This document shows positions 7,746 through 15,534 of a stretch of 31,027 bases of DNA, piece after piece; positions within the stretch are counted from its first letter, which is position 1; every line of letters begins with the position of its first letter. Location of the stretch: assembly GCA_039029315.1 (NCBI GenBank), contig JBCCGK010000125.1, positions 1 through 31,027 on the forward strand, written 5' to 3'. Made by a program: the position numbers and the translations under genes. This DNA comes from JBCCCJ01 sp039029315. Lineage in GTDB: Bacteria; Bacteroidota; Bacteroidia; J057. A model generated the notes under the pieces. That model had not been told where the DNA came from. It did no database searches and worked only from the letters and a program-made list of their open reading frames with translations.

Positions 7746-8867
7746 TTACTCAACAACAAACATGCGTAGATAAAATTCCGATTTTCCAATTACTTTCAAA
7801 TAATATCTTCCAGTCTGAAAATCGGTCATGTCAATGTTGATGATTCCATCTCCTTTGGGTTCTTTGGCTCGCATCATGGATTTGAGTTCTTTTTGCTGCA
7901 TATCCAGAACCTGAAAGAGCAGGTTTTGTTTTTTGCGATTGGTGAATTGGATATAGTATTTCTTGCTCTCTCTTCCTGTCAGAACAGGGCTAATAAAGAA
8001 ATCTTCATTGCGCTTCACAGGTGAACACTGACTTGGACTATAAGCACGTTCGCCAGACTCGAACAATTTCACAATACGATAGCAATACTCAACCCCATTC
8101 TCAAGCGGACGAGTATCCCGAAATTGATACTGAATAGATTGGTCGCTTCCTACTGCTTGTGTAGGTGTGAGTTTGCCCAGAAGGCTTCCATATTCTCCTG
8201 CACCTCGCTTATAGACTGTCTGGACCAGAAAATAGCTCAGGTCATTCTGACTTTCTGTTGTCCAGCTGATCACCATTTCATTATTGAGGGAAGAGACTGA
8301 CATCTCTTCTGGCTCAAATGTCGAAGCGGGAATAGAATAATCTACCTGTTGGCGACTGAAATCTTCAGAGGTACGGGGGTCTGTTGGGTGGGCTGTCAAT
8401 GATAGCGTAAAGGTGCAGCGATTTCCATCATACCCATCTACATAAATGAGATAGCGATTCCCCACCGATGAATCTTCAACCCATAAAGTGAGCGATTCTG
8501 TCGCAATTGGATTCTGACAGGCAACGTATTGGTAGGAGCTTGCCGTACAGTCATCAGCCCGAAGGATGATTGCCTGGAGACCTGCGGGGGTTTCACAACT
8601 GATTGGATCTATCTGAACCTGATATACCCGATTGCTGCTATCAGAGGTGAAGGCGTACCATAGATCATTTTCGAACGTTCGGATGCAGCTCTGAGGATGT
8701 GGGAGGGGGGTCTCCAAAGCTGTGATACTTGCTCGTTCATTGTTCTGGACGGGGATGGCTTGACCGGGTACCAATTCAAGGGCATGTTCACAATGGTCAT
8801 GCAAGAATGTTTGAGCAATCAGGAGGGAAGGGGAGAAGAGAAAAAAAAGTTTTACGAATAATTTCAT
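7746..8867 (-). CDS. Secreted protein with fibronectin-like region, probable type IX cargo
   Basis: A 373-residue protein starting with a signal peptide (MKLFVKLFFLFSPSLLIAQ). Residues about 25-160 have spaced cysteines and 'DLWYAFTSDSS...YQVQI', resembling the bacterial pre-peptidase/CUB-like beta-sandwich that begins many Bacteroidota secreted proteins (C..A..L.PG...N..A.......C...DLWY.F). Residues about 185-285 look like a fibronectin type III domain (EMVISWTTESQNDLSYFLVQ...YCYRIVKLFESGERAYS). The tail (YYIQFTNRKKQNLLFQVLDMQQKEL...FQTGRYYLKVIG) resembles a diverged type A sorting domain. Its start is 68 bases from the divergent gene's chosen start, so the two share a promoter region. Substrate or role unknown. 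Confidence 0.75.
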   Translation of the reverse strand: MKLFVKLFFLFSPSLLIAQTFLHDHCEHALELVPGQAIPVQNNERASITALETPLPHPQSCIRTFENDLWYAFTSDSSNRVYQVQIDPISCETPAGLQAIILRADDCTASSYQYVACQNPIATESLTLWVEDSSVGNRYLIYVDGYDGNRCTFTLSLTAHPTDPRTSEDFSRQQVDYSIPASTFEPEEMSVSSLNNEMVISWTTESQNDLSYFLVQTVYKRGAGEYGSLLGKLTPTQAVGSDQSIQYQFRDTRPLENGVEYCYRIVKLFESGERAYSPSQCSPVKRNEDFFISPVLTGRESKKYYIQFTNRKKQNLLFQVLDMQQKELKSMMRAKEPKGDGIINIDMTDFQTGRYYLKVIGKSEFYLRMFVVE

Positions 8868-8934
8868 GGCTCAGTTTACTTTTACCTTCATTAATACACT
8901 TATTGTCAAAAGTTACCAAGCAATTGTAAAACAT

Positions 8935-9642
8935 ATGACCAGAGAAAAAATGTACCAATCGTTTCAAAGATTCTTCTTCCTGTGTATTGGCATTGGATTA
9001 TTAGGAGGGATTTCAGCTCAAGATTGTCGGACGTATATGCCTACAGAAGCAGGGAATCAGGTAGAATTGACGACCTACAATAAAAAAGGGAAAGAAACGG
9101 GCAAAACGATTTACACCATCAAAGAATCGACGGACTTATCTGACGGCATTCAATTCAATATGGAAATGGAGCTACAACAGCCGGATGGAGATGTGCTGAC
9201 CAGTAATGATGTGAAGGCGGAATGTCGAGGGGGAACATACTTTGTCGATGTCCAGGCGATGATCGATCCAAGTGTGTATGCCAGATTTCAGAGCATGGAA
9301 GTCTCCTTTTCCGGAACTCCTTTGCAATTCCCCAAGGACATGTCCGAGGGGCAGATTCTACCGGATGCCGATGTGCAATTGGAAACACAAGGCACCATTT
9401 CTATCAATGCAACAATTTTGGTCAAAAACCGGAAAGTGATCGCAGAGGAGTCCATTACCACACCAGCGGGGACTTTTTATTGCTATGTGATTACCTATGA
9501 TTCAGAGTTGCAGGCAGGCTTGTCTATGAAGTCCTCCTCCAAACAATGGATTTCTGGTGAGATTGGGATTGTCAAACAAGAAAACTTTAACAAAAGCGGC
9601 AAACTGACAAGCTCGATGGAATTGACGGCATTGGTCCGATAG
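8935..9642 (+). CDS. Exported DUF3108/TapB-like protein
   Basis: The preferred start is the ATG at 8935 (235 residues): an upstream in-frame ATG at 8866 would overlap the divergent gene and place a signal sequence too far inside. The ATG at 8950 is an alternative. The N-terminus (FQRFFFLCIGIGLLGGISAQ) is a signal peptide with cleavage before D-C. The mature part begins 'DCRTYMPTEAGNQVELTTYNKKGK', then 'TIKES', 'AECRGGTYFVDV' and near the end 'TTPAGTFYCYVITYDSEL....KQWISGEIGIVKQENFN'. This order fits the DUF3108-like (TapB-type) family of periplasmic or outer-membrane-associated beta-rich proteins. Function is unknown. It ends convergently with the next gene across a strong hairpin. Confidence 0.7.
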   Translation: MTREKMYQSFQRFFFLCIGIGLLGGISAQDCRTYMPTEAGNQVELTTYNKKGKETGKTIYTIKESTDLSDGIQFNMEMELQQPDGDVLTSNDVKAECRGGTYFVDVQAMIDPSVYARFQSMEVSFSGTPLQFPKDMSEGQILPDADVQLETQGTISINATILVKNRKVIAEESITTPAGTFYCYVITYDSELQAGLSMKSSSKQWISGEIGIVKQENFNKSGKLTSSMELTALVR

Positions 9643-9670
9643 CGTGAAAATCTCCTTTGATGGGGAGAGA

Positions 9671-9718
9671 GGGGAATATGGCTGATCGCTGAATGGATCA
9701 GGCTCAGCCATATTCCTC
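9671..9718. terminator. Bidirectional terminator hairpin between convergent genes
   Basis: Perfect 13-bp inverted repeat ggaatatggctga (9673-9685) and tcagccatattcc (9704-9716), extendable by a wobble and one more pair. It is centred between the stop codons of the plus-strand gene (9642) and the minus-strand gene (9744), the expected place for a shared terminator. T-runs are short on both sides. Confidence 0.6.
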
Positions 9719-9743
9719 CTTCTAGCGCAGTCGGTAGGAATAT

Positions 9744-10559
9744 TTATTGTTGGACATAGTCGATCAGCTCCCATATATCACCTTTGACGATATCTCGTGC
9801 ATCAGAGGTTCGCTGGAAGGCTTTTTGGACATCTTTGTCTGGATGTGTTTTGGCAAAATAGGCTGGCAGATTCGCAGTCATCATGTCTTCCAGATTGTCG
9901 AATTGATCAACTGTGCCACACTCATAAGGCATCGAACTACCAAATGGCAATTGAAGACTGGTCATGAACCATCCTCTCATATGTCCGTCCTTGATCCTGG
10001 CCTCATGCATGGGTTTCCAGATCTCATTTTCGACAGTTCTGTACTGATCACTGGATATTCCTTCCTTGAGTTTGATATAATTCACCACAAGATACCTTGG
10101 GAGGCTTTGCTCAGCTTGTCCAAATACGCCTCCCTGAAACTGAGACAGTTCAGAGCGAACTCTTTTCCTGGCTTTCCCTGTCATCATCATCTCTTCCTTT
10201 TCTTTATCAGTCAAGGTTTTGGCTGCTTCGTCATACCAGGCTCCGGACATAAATTCAGCAACTGCTTTTTCTCCCACAAAGCGTGTAACTGTGACATAAT
10301 CGTATTCCCTTTCACTCCCTCCCGGAACTACAATCTGGTACAGACTCCACCCATGATGCACTCCTTTTTTGACATGGGTTTCATGAATAGATTTCCAAAC
10401 TCCCTGTTCTCCTGCGAGATATTCAGTGTTCATTCCTTCAGTGACTTTCATATAGTCTACCATAAAGAAGACTTGCTCATCCTGGGCCTGTGTAGATCCT
10501 GTTAGGGATAGAAAAAACAAGGCAATGACAGTGGTGGCAAACAGTTTTTGCTGTTTCAT
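9744..10559 (-). CDS. Exported protein with two tandem copies of an unknown domain
   Basis: A 271-residue protein with a signal peptide (residues 1-26, ending SLTGSTQAQ). The mature protein is an internal duplication. Residues 33-94 (VDYMKVTEGM...VWKSIHETHVKKGVHHGW...) align with residues 158-220 (VNYIKLKEGI...IWKPMHEARIKDGHMRGW...). Both copies carry W-K-x3-H-E and H-x2-GW. The size and layout suggest two ferredoxin-like dimeric alpha-beta barrel units in one chain, but that is inference. An acidic/basic linker (about 115-140) separates them. The conserved histidines and tryptophans could line a pocket. No family name is recognised. The gene is 52 bases downstream of the GNAT-like gene in the same direction and may be co-transcribed. 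Confidence 0.7.
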   Translation of the reverse strand: MKQQKLFATTVIALFFLSLTGSTQAQDEQVFFMVDYMKVTEGMNTEYLAGEQGVWKSIHETHVKKGVHHGWSLYQIVVPGGSEREYDYVTVTRFVGEKAVAEFMSGAWYDEAAKTLTDKEKEEMMMTGKARKRVRSELSQFQGGVFGQAEQSLPRYLVVNYIKLKEGISSDQYRTVENEIWKPMHEARIKDGHMRGWFMTSLQLPFGSSMPYECGTVDQFDNLEDMMTANLPAYFAKTHPDKDVQKAFQRTSDARDIVKGDIWELIDYVQQ

Positions 10560-10611
10560 AACGAAATTGGGTTTTGTGAAAAAGAAAAATGAATGCAGGG
10601 AAGCGTATTCA

Positions 10612-11391
10612 CTAAGCGAGAATATGTCGCAATCGCCTGCTGAGCGGCGTGCGACTGAGGCGACGTCGAAATCGAAATCTCAACAATTGTTTTGTAATAT
10701 AGATGGTATTTTGCCAGGAAAAAGGGAAGGTCATGATGAGTCCATTGCCCTGTTCATATCCGGGATTGGCTTCGGCATAATACCGGATGTAGGGCTTGCG
10801 CATGTGCGCCTGCTTGATAGGGGCCACATGATCCCTGATCAGATTGGCAGGCTTGATGACTGTGCCAGTTGCAGAATCAAATGTGTCTGGATAATAGGTC
10901 TTCCCGAGATGTTGGATTAAATTTTGGAAGGCTGGAGGAGTCGGAGCGTCCGGTCCGGGATAAAACTCTCTTGTGCATCTTGCGACCAATAGGTAGGGCT
11001 TATAGGTGATGGAATCTGCCCAAATCACAGGTTTGTACCAGGGGCGGAAAAGTTTGTCTGGAACCATCAGTTTGAGCATGGCAGAATGCAGGGGGTGCTG
11101 CCCACGATAGGTTCCATCGATATACAATTGGCCGAGATAGACTGCTTTGAGCGGTCTGAGAAATCCCTTGACTTTGTGTACTCTGATCCGAATGCCGTTG
11201 AATCCAACGATTTCGCCTTGTTCGGAAATGTACAGGATGAGTTTGTCAAATCCTTCCCGAATACGATGTTCACACTGTTCGACGGAAATGTTGTGATGTG
11301 GAACATATAGATCGCACATCCGCTGGATTTGGGAATCGGATAAGGAACCCGGAAAGACAATTTTGATTCGCAAAGATTGTTGACGCGACAT
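10612..11391 (-). CDS. Hypothetical protein with GNAT-like core
   Basis: A 259-residue soluble protein with no signal peptide. The central part (about 50-120: LILYISEQGEIVGFNGIRIR, then AVYLGQLYIDGTYRGQHPLHSAMLK) looks like an N-acyltransferase fold: a strand, then the V-x-x-L-Y-I-x-P/D motif, then an R-G-Q-x-x-L acetyl-CoA loop. The usual R/Q-x-x-G-x-G/A signature is only partly kept (Y-R-G-Q-H-P-L), so activity is uncertain. The C-terminal 20 residues are strongly basic (FRFRRRLSRTPLSRRLRH). A substrate cannot be guessed from the neighbours, which are mainly envelope proteins. The ATG at 11391 is chosen because it gives the full acyltransferase-like domain. Confidence 0.6.
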   Translation of the reverse strand: MSRQQSLRIKIVFPGSLSDSQIQRMCDLYVPHHNISVEQCEHRIREGFDKLILYISEQGEIVGFNGIRIRVHKVKGFLRPLKAVYLGQLYIDGTYRGQHPLHSAMLKLMVPDKLFRPWYKPVIWADSITYKPYLLVARCTREFYPGPDAPTPPAFQNLIQHLGKTYYPDTFDSATGTVIKPANLIRDHVAPIKQAHMRKPYIRYYAEANPGYEQGNGLIMTFPFSWQNTIYITKQLLRFRFRRRLSRTPLSRRLRHILA

Positions 11392-11544
11392 GACTCGAAT
11401 GATTAAGATGAAAAATCAATGAGCCATTGCAGGGAAAAACATCAACAAACAATGGATGGTTTTGGCAAAACCTCAAGAGCAAAATATATCTGTCTGAATA
11501 GACGAAGCTTGTTACAATAATATCAATACCTAAAGCCGGAAATG

Positions 11545-11691
11545 TTATTCTTGTACTTCTTCATACTCGACAGTGGTCGCATCTGAGGGAGCTTTTTCTG
11601 CTCTTCGGGCTTTTGACCGTCGTTGGAAGAACGGTACGGCAACAATCAGTATTGCCAAAGCAATCAGTAAAAATTCAGAGGATCCGAACAT
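11545..11691 (-). CDS. 48-residue single-pass membrane peptide
   Basis: A small gene below usual length cut-offs. The peptide begins MFGSSEFLLIALAILIVAV, a single membrane helix with a short outside N-terminus. Basic residues follow (FFQRRSKARRAEK), then an acidic tail (TVEYEEVQE). The first part loosely resembles TatA-type N-termini (G-x-x-E-x-L-L-I), but the FG hinge and amphipathic helix of TatA are missing, so I do not call it TatA. Support for reality: a TATATTTG promoter element lies 29 bases upstream, and the charge layout fits the positive-inside rule. Confidence 0.5.
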   Translation of the reverse strand: MFGSSEFLLIALAILIVAVPFFQRRSKARRAEKAPSDATTVEYEEVQE

Positions 11692-11719
11692 TTTCTCTAT
11701 CCTAATTGATTATTTTGCT

Positions 11720-11727
11720 CAAATATA
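11720..11727 (-). promoter_or_regulatory. TAnnTTTG promoter element for the 48-residue peptide
   Basis: On the minus strand TATATTTG matches the Bacteroidota -7 consensus at every fixed position. Transcription would begin near 11713, about 20 bases before the start codon at 11691. A clear -33 TTTG is not seen at the usual distance, which lowers confidence. Confidence 0.4.
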
Positions 11728-11793
11728 GGTAGTTTTTTCAACCCATGAAACAGGTGACTTTCCTGAATCAGTATCGTCCAAATCAATGTTTTG

Positions 11794-11807
11794 GTCCTAG
11801 CTAGGAC
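11794..11807. promoter_or_regulatory. 14-bp perfect palindrome upstream of the DUF3078 gene
   Basis: GTCCTAGCTAGGAC is a perfect 14-bp palindrome with no spacer, ending 36 bases before the DUF3078 start codon in the divergent intergenic region. Uninterrupted palindromes of this kind are typical operator sites for dimeric regulators. No regulator gene is adjacent and no second copy was noticed. Confidence 0.4.
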
Positions 11808-11843
11808 ACTTTATCTCTCAACTTAATCGAACCAATCAATATC

Positions 11844-12809
11844 ATGAAGCAACTTATTACTACCATCGCCCTATTGTGTTTTCTCTGCACCTTATCATTT
11901 GCCCAAACTGCTGATACTTCCTACTGGAAAAAAGGAGGGGTTGCGACCTTTGGGTTTACCAATACTGGCCTGAGCAGTTATTGGCAAGCTGGAGGATTTC
12001 CTTCCCAGTCGTTTATTTTTCGTGTCAACATGCACGCCAATTACGCCAAAGGCAAGCATTCCTGGGACAATGACCTGGCAACTGGCTACGGAGTCCTGAG
12101 ACAGGGAAAAGGCCTTTTTAGTGGTGAAGGAGATATTCCTTTTGTCAAAAATGAAGACCGATTTGAATTGAATTCTAAATATGGTCGCAAGATTACTGAT
12201 AAATTGTCCTTGAGTTCCCTGCTGAATTTCAGAACACAATTTGCTCCTGGTTTTTCTTTTGATCCGGGTGCTCCAACAGCAATTCCTGATCCTGACAATA
12301 TCATATCTCAGGCCTTTGCACCAGCATATCTGAACTATGGTCTGGGGCTGGATTACAAGCCTACAGAAAATTTCAGCTTATACTATTCTCCCTTAACTGC
12401 CAAAGTTACCATCGTAACTGTAGAAGAATTCCGGGCAACCTATATGCCTCCAGACATGGTTGACCAGCTGGCAAGATTCGAATTGGGGTCTAATCTCAAC
12501 ATCAAGTGGCTCCAGAAAATTGATGACAATATTACCTTCCAGACCAATGCCAACTTCTTCACCAATTATCTGGCTGGAACAGATGAAGCAGGCAAAAGTC
12601 AGTTTGGAAATATTGATGTCAATTGGGAAACCCTCACCACCGCAAAGGTCAATGACTGGTTGGCGATTACCTTTAGCACCAATCTGATTTATGACGATGA
12701 CATCAAGTTTGAGATCATAGACCAAGCCGGGAACTCTATTGGTTTTGGTCCGAGGACCCAATTGCAAACTGTATTTGCGGTTGGAATCACCTATAATTTC
12801 CTGAAATAG
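11844..12809 (+). CDS. DUF3078-family outer-membrane protein
   Basis: A 321-residue protein with a signal peptide (MKQLITTIALLCFLCTLSFAQ). The mature N-terminus 'TSYWKKGGVATFGFTNTGLSSYWQAGG' is the hallmark of DUF3078 proteins, widespread in Bacteroidota and thought to be outer-membrane barrels. The body consists of alternating strands with aromatic girdle residues (FELNSKYGRKITDKLSLSSLLNF; LNYGLGLDYKPTENFSLYYSPL) and ends in a strand finishing FAVGITYNFLK, with the phenylalanine-rich terminus usual for barrels. Length is normal for the family. Function is unknown; no partner gene is adjacent, and an uninterrupted palindrome upstream may control it. Confidence 0.85.
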   Translation: MKQLITTIALLCFLCTLSFAQTADTSYWKKGGVATFGFTNTGLSSYWQAGGFPSQSFIFRVNMHANYAKGKHSWDNDLATGYGVLRQGKGLFSGEGDIPFVKNEDRFELNSKYGRKITDKLSLSSLLNFRTQFAPGFSFDPGAPTAIPDPDNIISQAFAPAYLNYGLGLDYKPTENFSLYYSPLTAKVTIVTVEEFRATYMPPDMVDQLARFELGSNLNIKWLQKIDDNITFQTNANFFTNYLAGTDEAGKSQFGNIDVNWETLTTAKVNDWLAITFSTNLIYDDDIKFEIIDQAGNSIGFGPRTQLQTVFAVGITYNFLK

Positions 12810-12999
12810 GTCTTGGGGGAAGTCAGGGATTCTGCAATATATATGTACAAAAGGGCTTGGCAGCGTGTCAGGTCCTTTTCATTTTTCTGACCTTGTATCG
12901 TTTCACGCTTCCTCCTATCAGCTACACGCTTGCTAAGGATTGTGAAATTTCTCATCCTTTTTGGGAAAAAAATTCGTACTACCTCATGTAACCCAAACA

Positions 13000-13170
13000 A
13001 TGAGAAAGATCATGAAAAAGCGAGTTAGAACTTTTTTCGGTGCCATGCTTCTGGCCTTAACCCTTGGAGGAGCCGTCTATGTGCTCACTCACTCTCAAGA
13101 GTCTTTTGAAGCACATGCGTTTGAGCAAAAGGCGCCTGATATGGAAAAGAGTATCTCCGTACTTCCATAG
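13000..13170 (+). CDS. 56-residue membrane-anchored or exported peptide
   Basis: The ATG at 13000 (or 13012, MKKRVRTFFG) gives a short basic N-terminus followed by a hydrophobic helix (FFGAMLLALTLGGAVYVL) and about 25 polar residues (THSQESFEAHAFEQKAPDMEKSIS). It resembles a signal-anchored small protein. I recognise no family. A strong intrinsic terminator lies 80 bases downstream and separates it from the sigma-factor gene, consistent with a short independent transcript. An in-frame start further upstream at 12961 adds residues without merit. Confidence 0.4.
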   Translation: MRKIMKKRVRTFFGAMLLALTLGGAVYVLTHSQESFEAHAFEQKAPDMEKSISVLP

Positions 13171-13251
13171 TGCACCAGACCGCGAGGAGAGGTCAATACC
13201 GTCGGGCAAGCCGACTTCATATATATTCTTCTCTAGTTTATTCTTAGACTC

Positions 13252-13279
13252 AGCTGCTCTTGTGAGCAGCTTTTTTTTT
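13252..13279 (+). terminator. Intrinsic terminator before the sigma-factor operon
   Basis: Perfect 8-bp stem agctgctc / gagcagct with a 4-base loop, directly followed by a run of T. It is a textbook rho-independent terminator ending the transcript of the 56-residue peptide. It isolates the downstream sigma-factor operon. Confidence 0.85.
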
Positions 13280-13316
13280 ATCTTCATGCAGCGTTTACTT
13301 TTATTGCTTCGTTTTG

Positions 13317-13341
13317 AGGTCGTTTGATGAACACACGACCT
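13317..13341. promoter_or_regulatory. Inverted repeat 22 bases before the sigma-factor start
   Basis: AGGTCGT (13317-13323) and ACGACCT (13335-13341) form a perfect 7-bp inverted repeat with an 11-base spacer. Its position just upstream of the sigma gene suits an operator or a leader hairpin. This is inference from symmetry only. Confidence 0.3.
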
Positions 13342-13363
13342 GAATTGCAAACCTAAGCGAATT

Positions 13364-13924
13364 ATGTCCAAGCCTTTCAAGGCAATCCTCAAAGGGTGTA
13401 TCAAAGGAGACTCTCGCGCACAACGGGAATTATATGAGCGATTGGCTCCTAAGATGTTAGCGATTTGTTCTCGCTATGCACGCACAAAAGCGGAGGCAGA
13501 GGATATTCTTCAGGAAGGATTTGTTAAGGTCTTTGTGAATATTCATAAATATCAGGACAGAGGCTCGTTGGAGGGCTGGATCAAGCGAATCATGATCAAT
13601 TGTGCCATTGATCATCTTCGTAAGGAAAAAGCGTACAGCCAACAAGCATCCGTCAATGAAGTTGTACTGGGAGATGATTCAGCTGATGCGTTGGACAATC
13701 TGGCGATGGAAGACCTGATTGGATTGATTCAGCGATTGCCGGACGGCTACAGAATGGTTTTCAACCTTTACGCCATTGAGGGCTATAATCATGCTGAGAT
13801 TGCCCAACAACTGAATATTTCAGAAAGTACCTCCCGCTCTCAATATACGAGAGCCAGAGCCATGCTTAAGCATAAGATTCGTGAACTTTATTTGGAAAAA
13901 TATACACTCAGAGATGCCATCTGA
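13364..13924 (+). CDS. ECF-type RNA polymerase sigma factor
   Basis: A 186-residue sigma-70 family protein of the extracytoplasmic-function class. Region 2 covers about residues 20-90 (AEDILQEGFVKVFVNIHKYQDRGSLEGWIKRIMINCAIDHLRKEK). Region 4 covers about 118-176, with the helix-turn-helix HAEIAQQLNISESTSRSQYTRAR. Regions 1.1 and 3 are absent, as usual. It directs RNA polymerase to a small regulon, probably envelope functions. The stop codon overlaps the start of the next gene by 11 bases; that gene encodes an anti-sigma-like membrane protein, the standard arrangement for paired control. A terminator and an inverted repeat upstream suggest an independent, possibly autoregulated promoter. Confidence 0.95.
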   Translation: MSKPFKAILKGCIKGDSRAQRELYERLAPKMLAICSRYARTKAEAEDILQEGFVKVFVNIHKYQDRGSLEGWIKRIMINCAIDHLRKEKAYSQQASVNEVVLGDDSADALDNLAMEDLIGLIQRLPDGYRMVFNLYAIEGYNHAEIAQQLNISESTSRSQYTRARAMLKHKIRELYLEKYTLRDAI

Positions 13925-15335
13925 ACAATTCGAACGGAAACTCCGTGCCAAATTGGAGCAGGCCCAGGTCCCCCCAAGACCTGAGTTGTGGGATGCAATT
14001 GCTCAGCAACTGGCAGACCAGCCCCCTGTTCGTCGTCCAATCTTCTGGATATGGATAGATGGACTGATGGGCATAGTCGTCCTTCTGTTGTTGTCCTATG
14101 GATATGCCATCCCCATGAAGACGCCTTCCCTGCCTGCATCTTCTATGATTGTCCAGCAGGATGAGACCAGTTCTGTACCAGGGGCGACTGTCCAGATCAA
14201 TCCACATTCAATGGATGATACGGATCAGGATGATGTTGCCAATCAAGAACCATCTCAAGTAGTAAGCCAGTTCGGGAATGGCTTATCCTCTCAGCCCTTG
14301 CCACAGGCAACTCATTCTCAAGCGAGCTATTCTTCCGTACACAGACGTGACTTATCGACCTCTGTCGCCCGGAACTCTCTCCAGAATGGAGCCTATCCTC
14401 CCGCCATGAATGCCTCCTCGGAGGTTGTTGACTCAGGTTCACAAGCAGGGGGGGGAGACCCCTTGAATGTTGTTCACCCACTCTCATTGCATAAGAATGA
14501 GGGAAATTCTAGTTGGACCTTATCTAGGCTATCTGTAGCTGAACGGTCTTTGGATCAAATGTCTGTTTCTACTCCTGCTATCTTTGACAAGTTGGATGCT
14601 CCGGTCATGCGACGCTGGATCTTTTCTTTGGCGATCCGTGCGCAGCGTGCTCCTGGAAAGGGAGGGTTGTTTCCCTTTTCCGGCTCTTCCGATCCGGATA
14701 TCCGAACCAATTATTCAAGAGGCCTGGGAGGTAATCAACAAATCATTGAAGATATTTATGATCTTCGATTTGCCCGGAATGGGGTGTCTGCTCATGCCGG
14801 ACTTGCCTATCGCCTCACCTCCCGTATTGCCGTGGAATCTGGCCTGGGGATCTCTCACTTCCGGGGAGGGAAATACGAGGTGGGAACAATTGGAGACGAA
14901 ATTCCTATTGGACCAGTTCAGCCAGAACCATTTATCGAGTACGAAGATCCCTATTTCTTCAATCAGACGCTGATCGAGTTTCCCCTTCAGCTAAACATGG
15001 CTTTGAGTCAGGGCCGACATCCCTGGTTGTTGTCTACCGGTATCGCCATGAATTATCAATTGAGATGGAACGTCAGACAAAGCGGGAACGATAGACTTCT
15101 CAATGATGAGCGAAGCATCCAAAGCCCCGGAGGCAGTTTGGTTCTCGGACAAAGAAACTGGTATCCACATATATTGGGTAAACTGATGTATCAGCATTCC
15201 CTTGGTGAAACAACAGCTCTGTCTGTAGGACCATCTTTCCAATATCAATTGGGCGGCAGCTACCGGGGTGCGCAATCAATTGGGCAAGCACGCTACAGAA
15301 TAGGATTGGAGCTTGGCCTTTCGCTCCAACGATAG
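13914..15335 (+). CDS. Anti-sigma-like protein fused to an outer-membrane beta-barrel domain
   Basis: Start chosen at 13914 (473 residues), overlapping the sigma gene by 11 bases; an upstream ATG at 13881 only adds residues that shadow the sigma reading frame. Residues 1-40 (EQFERKLRAKLEQAQVPPRPELWDAIAQQL) match the cytoplasmic helix of Bacteroidota anti-sigma proteins. A membrane helix spans about 43-65 (IFWIWIDGLMGIVVLLLLSYGYA). A long serine/glutamine-rich linker (about 70-230) follows. The C-terminal 230 residues look like an outer-membrane beta-barrel (HAGLAYRLTSRIAVESGLGISHFRG; WYPHILGKLMYQHSLGETTALSVGPSFQYQLGG; ending RIGLELGLSLQR). One chain would link cytoplasm, inner membrane and outer membrane. 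It probably binds and inhibits the sigma factor encoded just upstream. Confidence 0.75.
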   Translation: MPSEQFERKLRAKLEQAQVPPRPELWDAIAQQLADQPPVRRPIFWIWIDGLMGIVVLLLLSYGYAIPMKTPSLPASSMIVQQDETSSVPGATVQINPHSMDDTDQDDVANQEPSQVVSQFGNGLSSQPLPQATHSQASYSSVHRRDLSTSVARNSLQNGAYPPAMNASSEVVDSGSQAGGGDPLNVVHPLSLHKNEGNSSWTLSRLSVAERSLDQMSVSTPAIFDKLDAPVMRRWIFSLAIRAQRAPGKGGLFPFSGSSDPDIRTNYSRGLGGNQQIIEDIYDLRFARNGVSAHAGLAYRLTSRIAVESGLGISHFRGGKYEVGTIGDEIPIGPVQPEPFIEYEDPYFFNQTLIEFPLQLNMALSQGRHPWLLSTGIAMNYQLRWNVRQSGNDRLLNDERSIQSPGGSLVLGQRNWYPHILGKLMYQHSLGETTALSVGPSFQYQLGGSYRGAQSIGQARYRIGLELGLSLQR

Positions 15336-15392
15336 AGAAACTGGACATGTATATCACTGCCTCGCGAATCTGGAGTCCATCTTTCGGACTGT

Positions 15393-15534
15393 AGAGACTG
15401 TTTGAAAAGCTGGCACTTATTTTTTGTTTGTGTCTTTTTTCATCTCATAGTACCACGATGAAATAAAAAAAGAACTTTGTCTGAGGAAAACATACACCAT
15501 AAACATCCTCAAGACAGTTGTCAAAACAGTTTCT
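15393..15534. mobile_element. MITE-like element of about 142 bp
   Basis: Ends are imperfect inverted repeats: agagactgtttgaaaa at the left and, read from the right end inward, agaaactgttttgacaa. 'GAGACTGTTTGAAAA' resembles termini of IS5-type elements. The interior is noncoding and itself partly palindromic (cttttttcatc near 15430 opposite gatgaaataaaaaaag near 15460), a common MITE structure. No clear target-site duplication is visible. It sits in the intergenic region between the barrel gene and the E2 gene. Confidence 0.45.

Noticed and set aside
8866..8934. Upstream start for the DUF3108-like gene
   Set aside because: It would overlap the divergent gene's start codon and put about 30 extra residues before a proper signal peptide.
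9747..10505. 252-residue plus-strand open frame opposite the duplicated exported protein
   Set aside because: It is a mirror of the minus-strand gene, has no signal or domain features, and overlaps almost all of a gene with a clear signal peptide and internal duplication.
12860..12925. Possible hairpins (agcgtgt...acacgct and gtcag...ctgac) after the DUF3078 gene
   Set aside because: The stems are short with very long loops, no better than chance in a region of this size.
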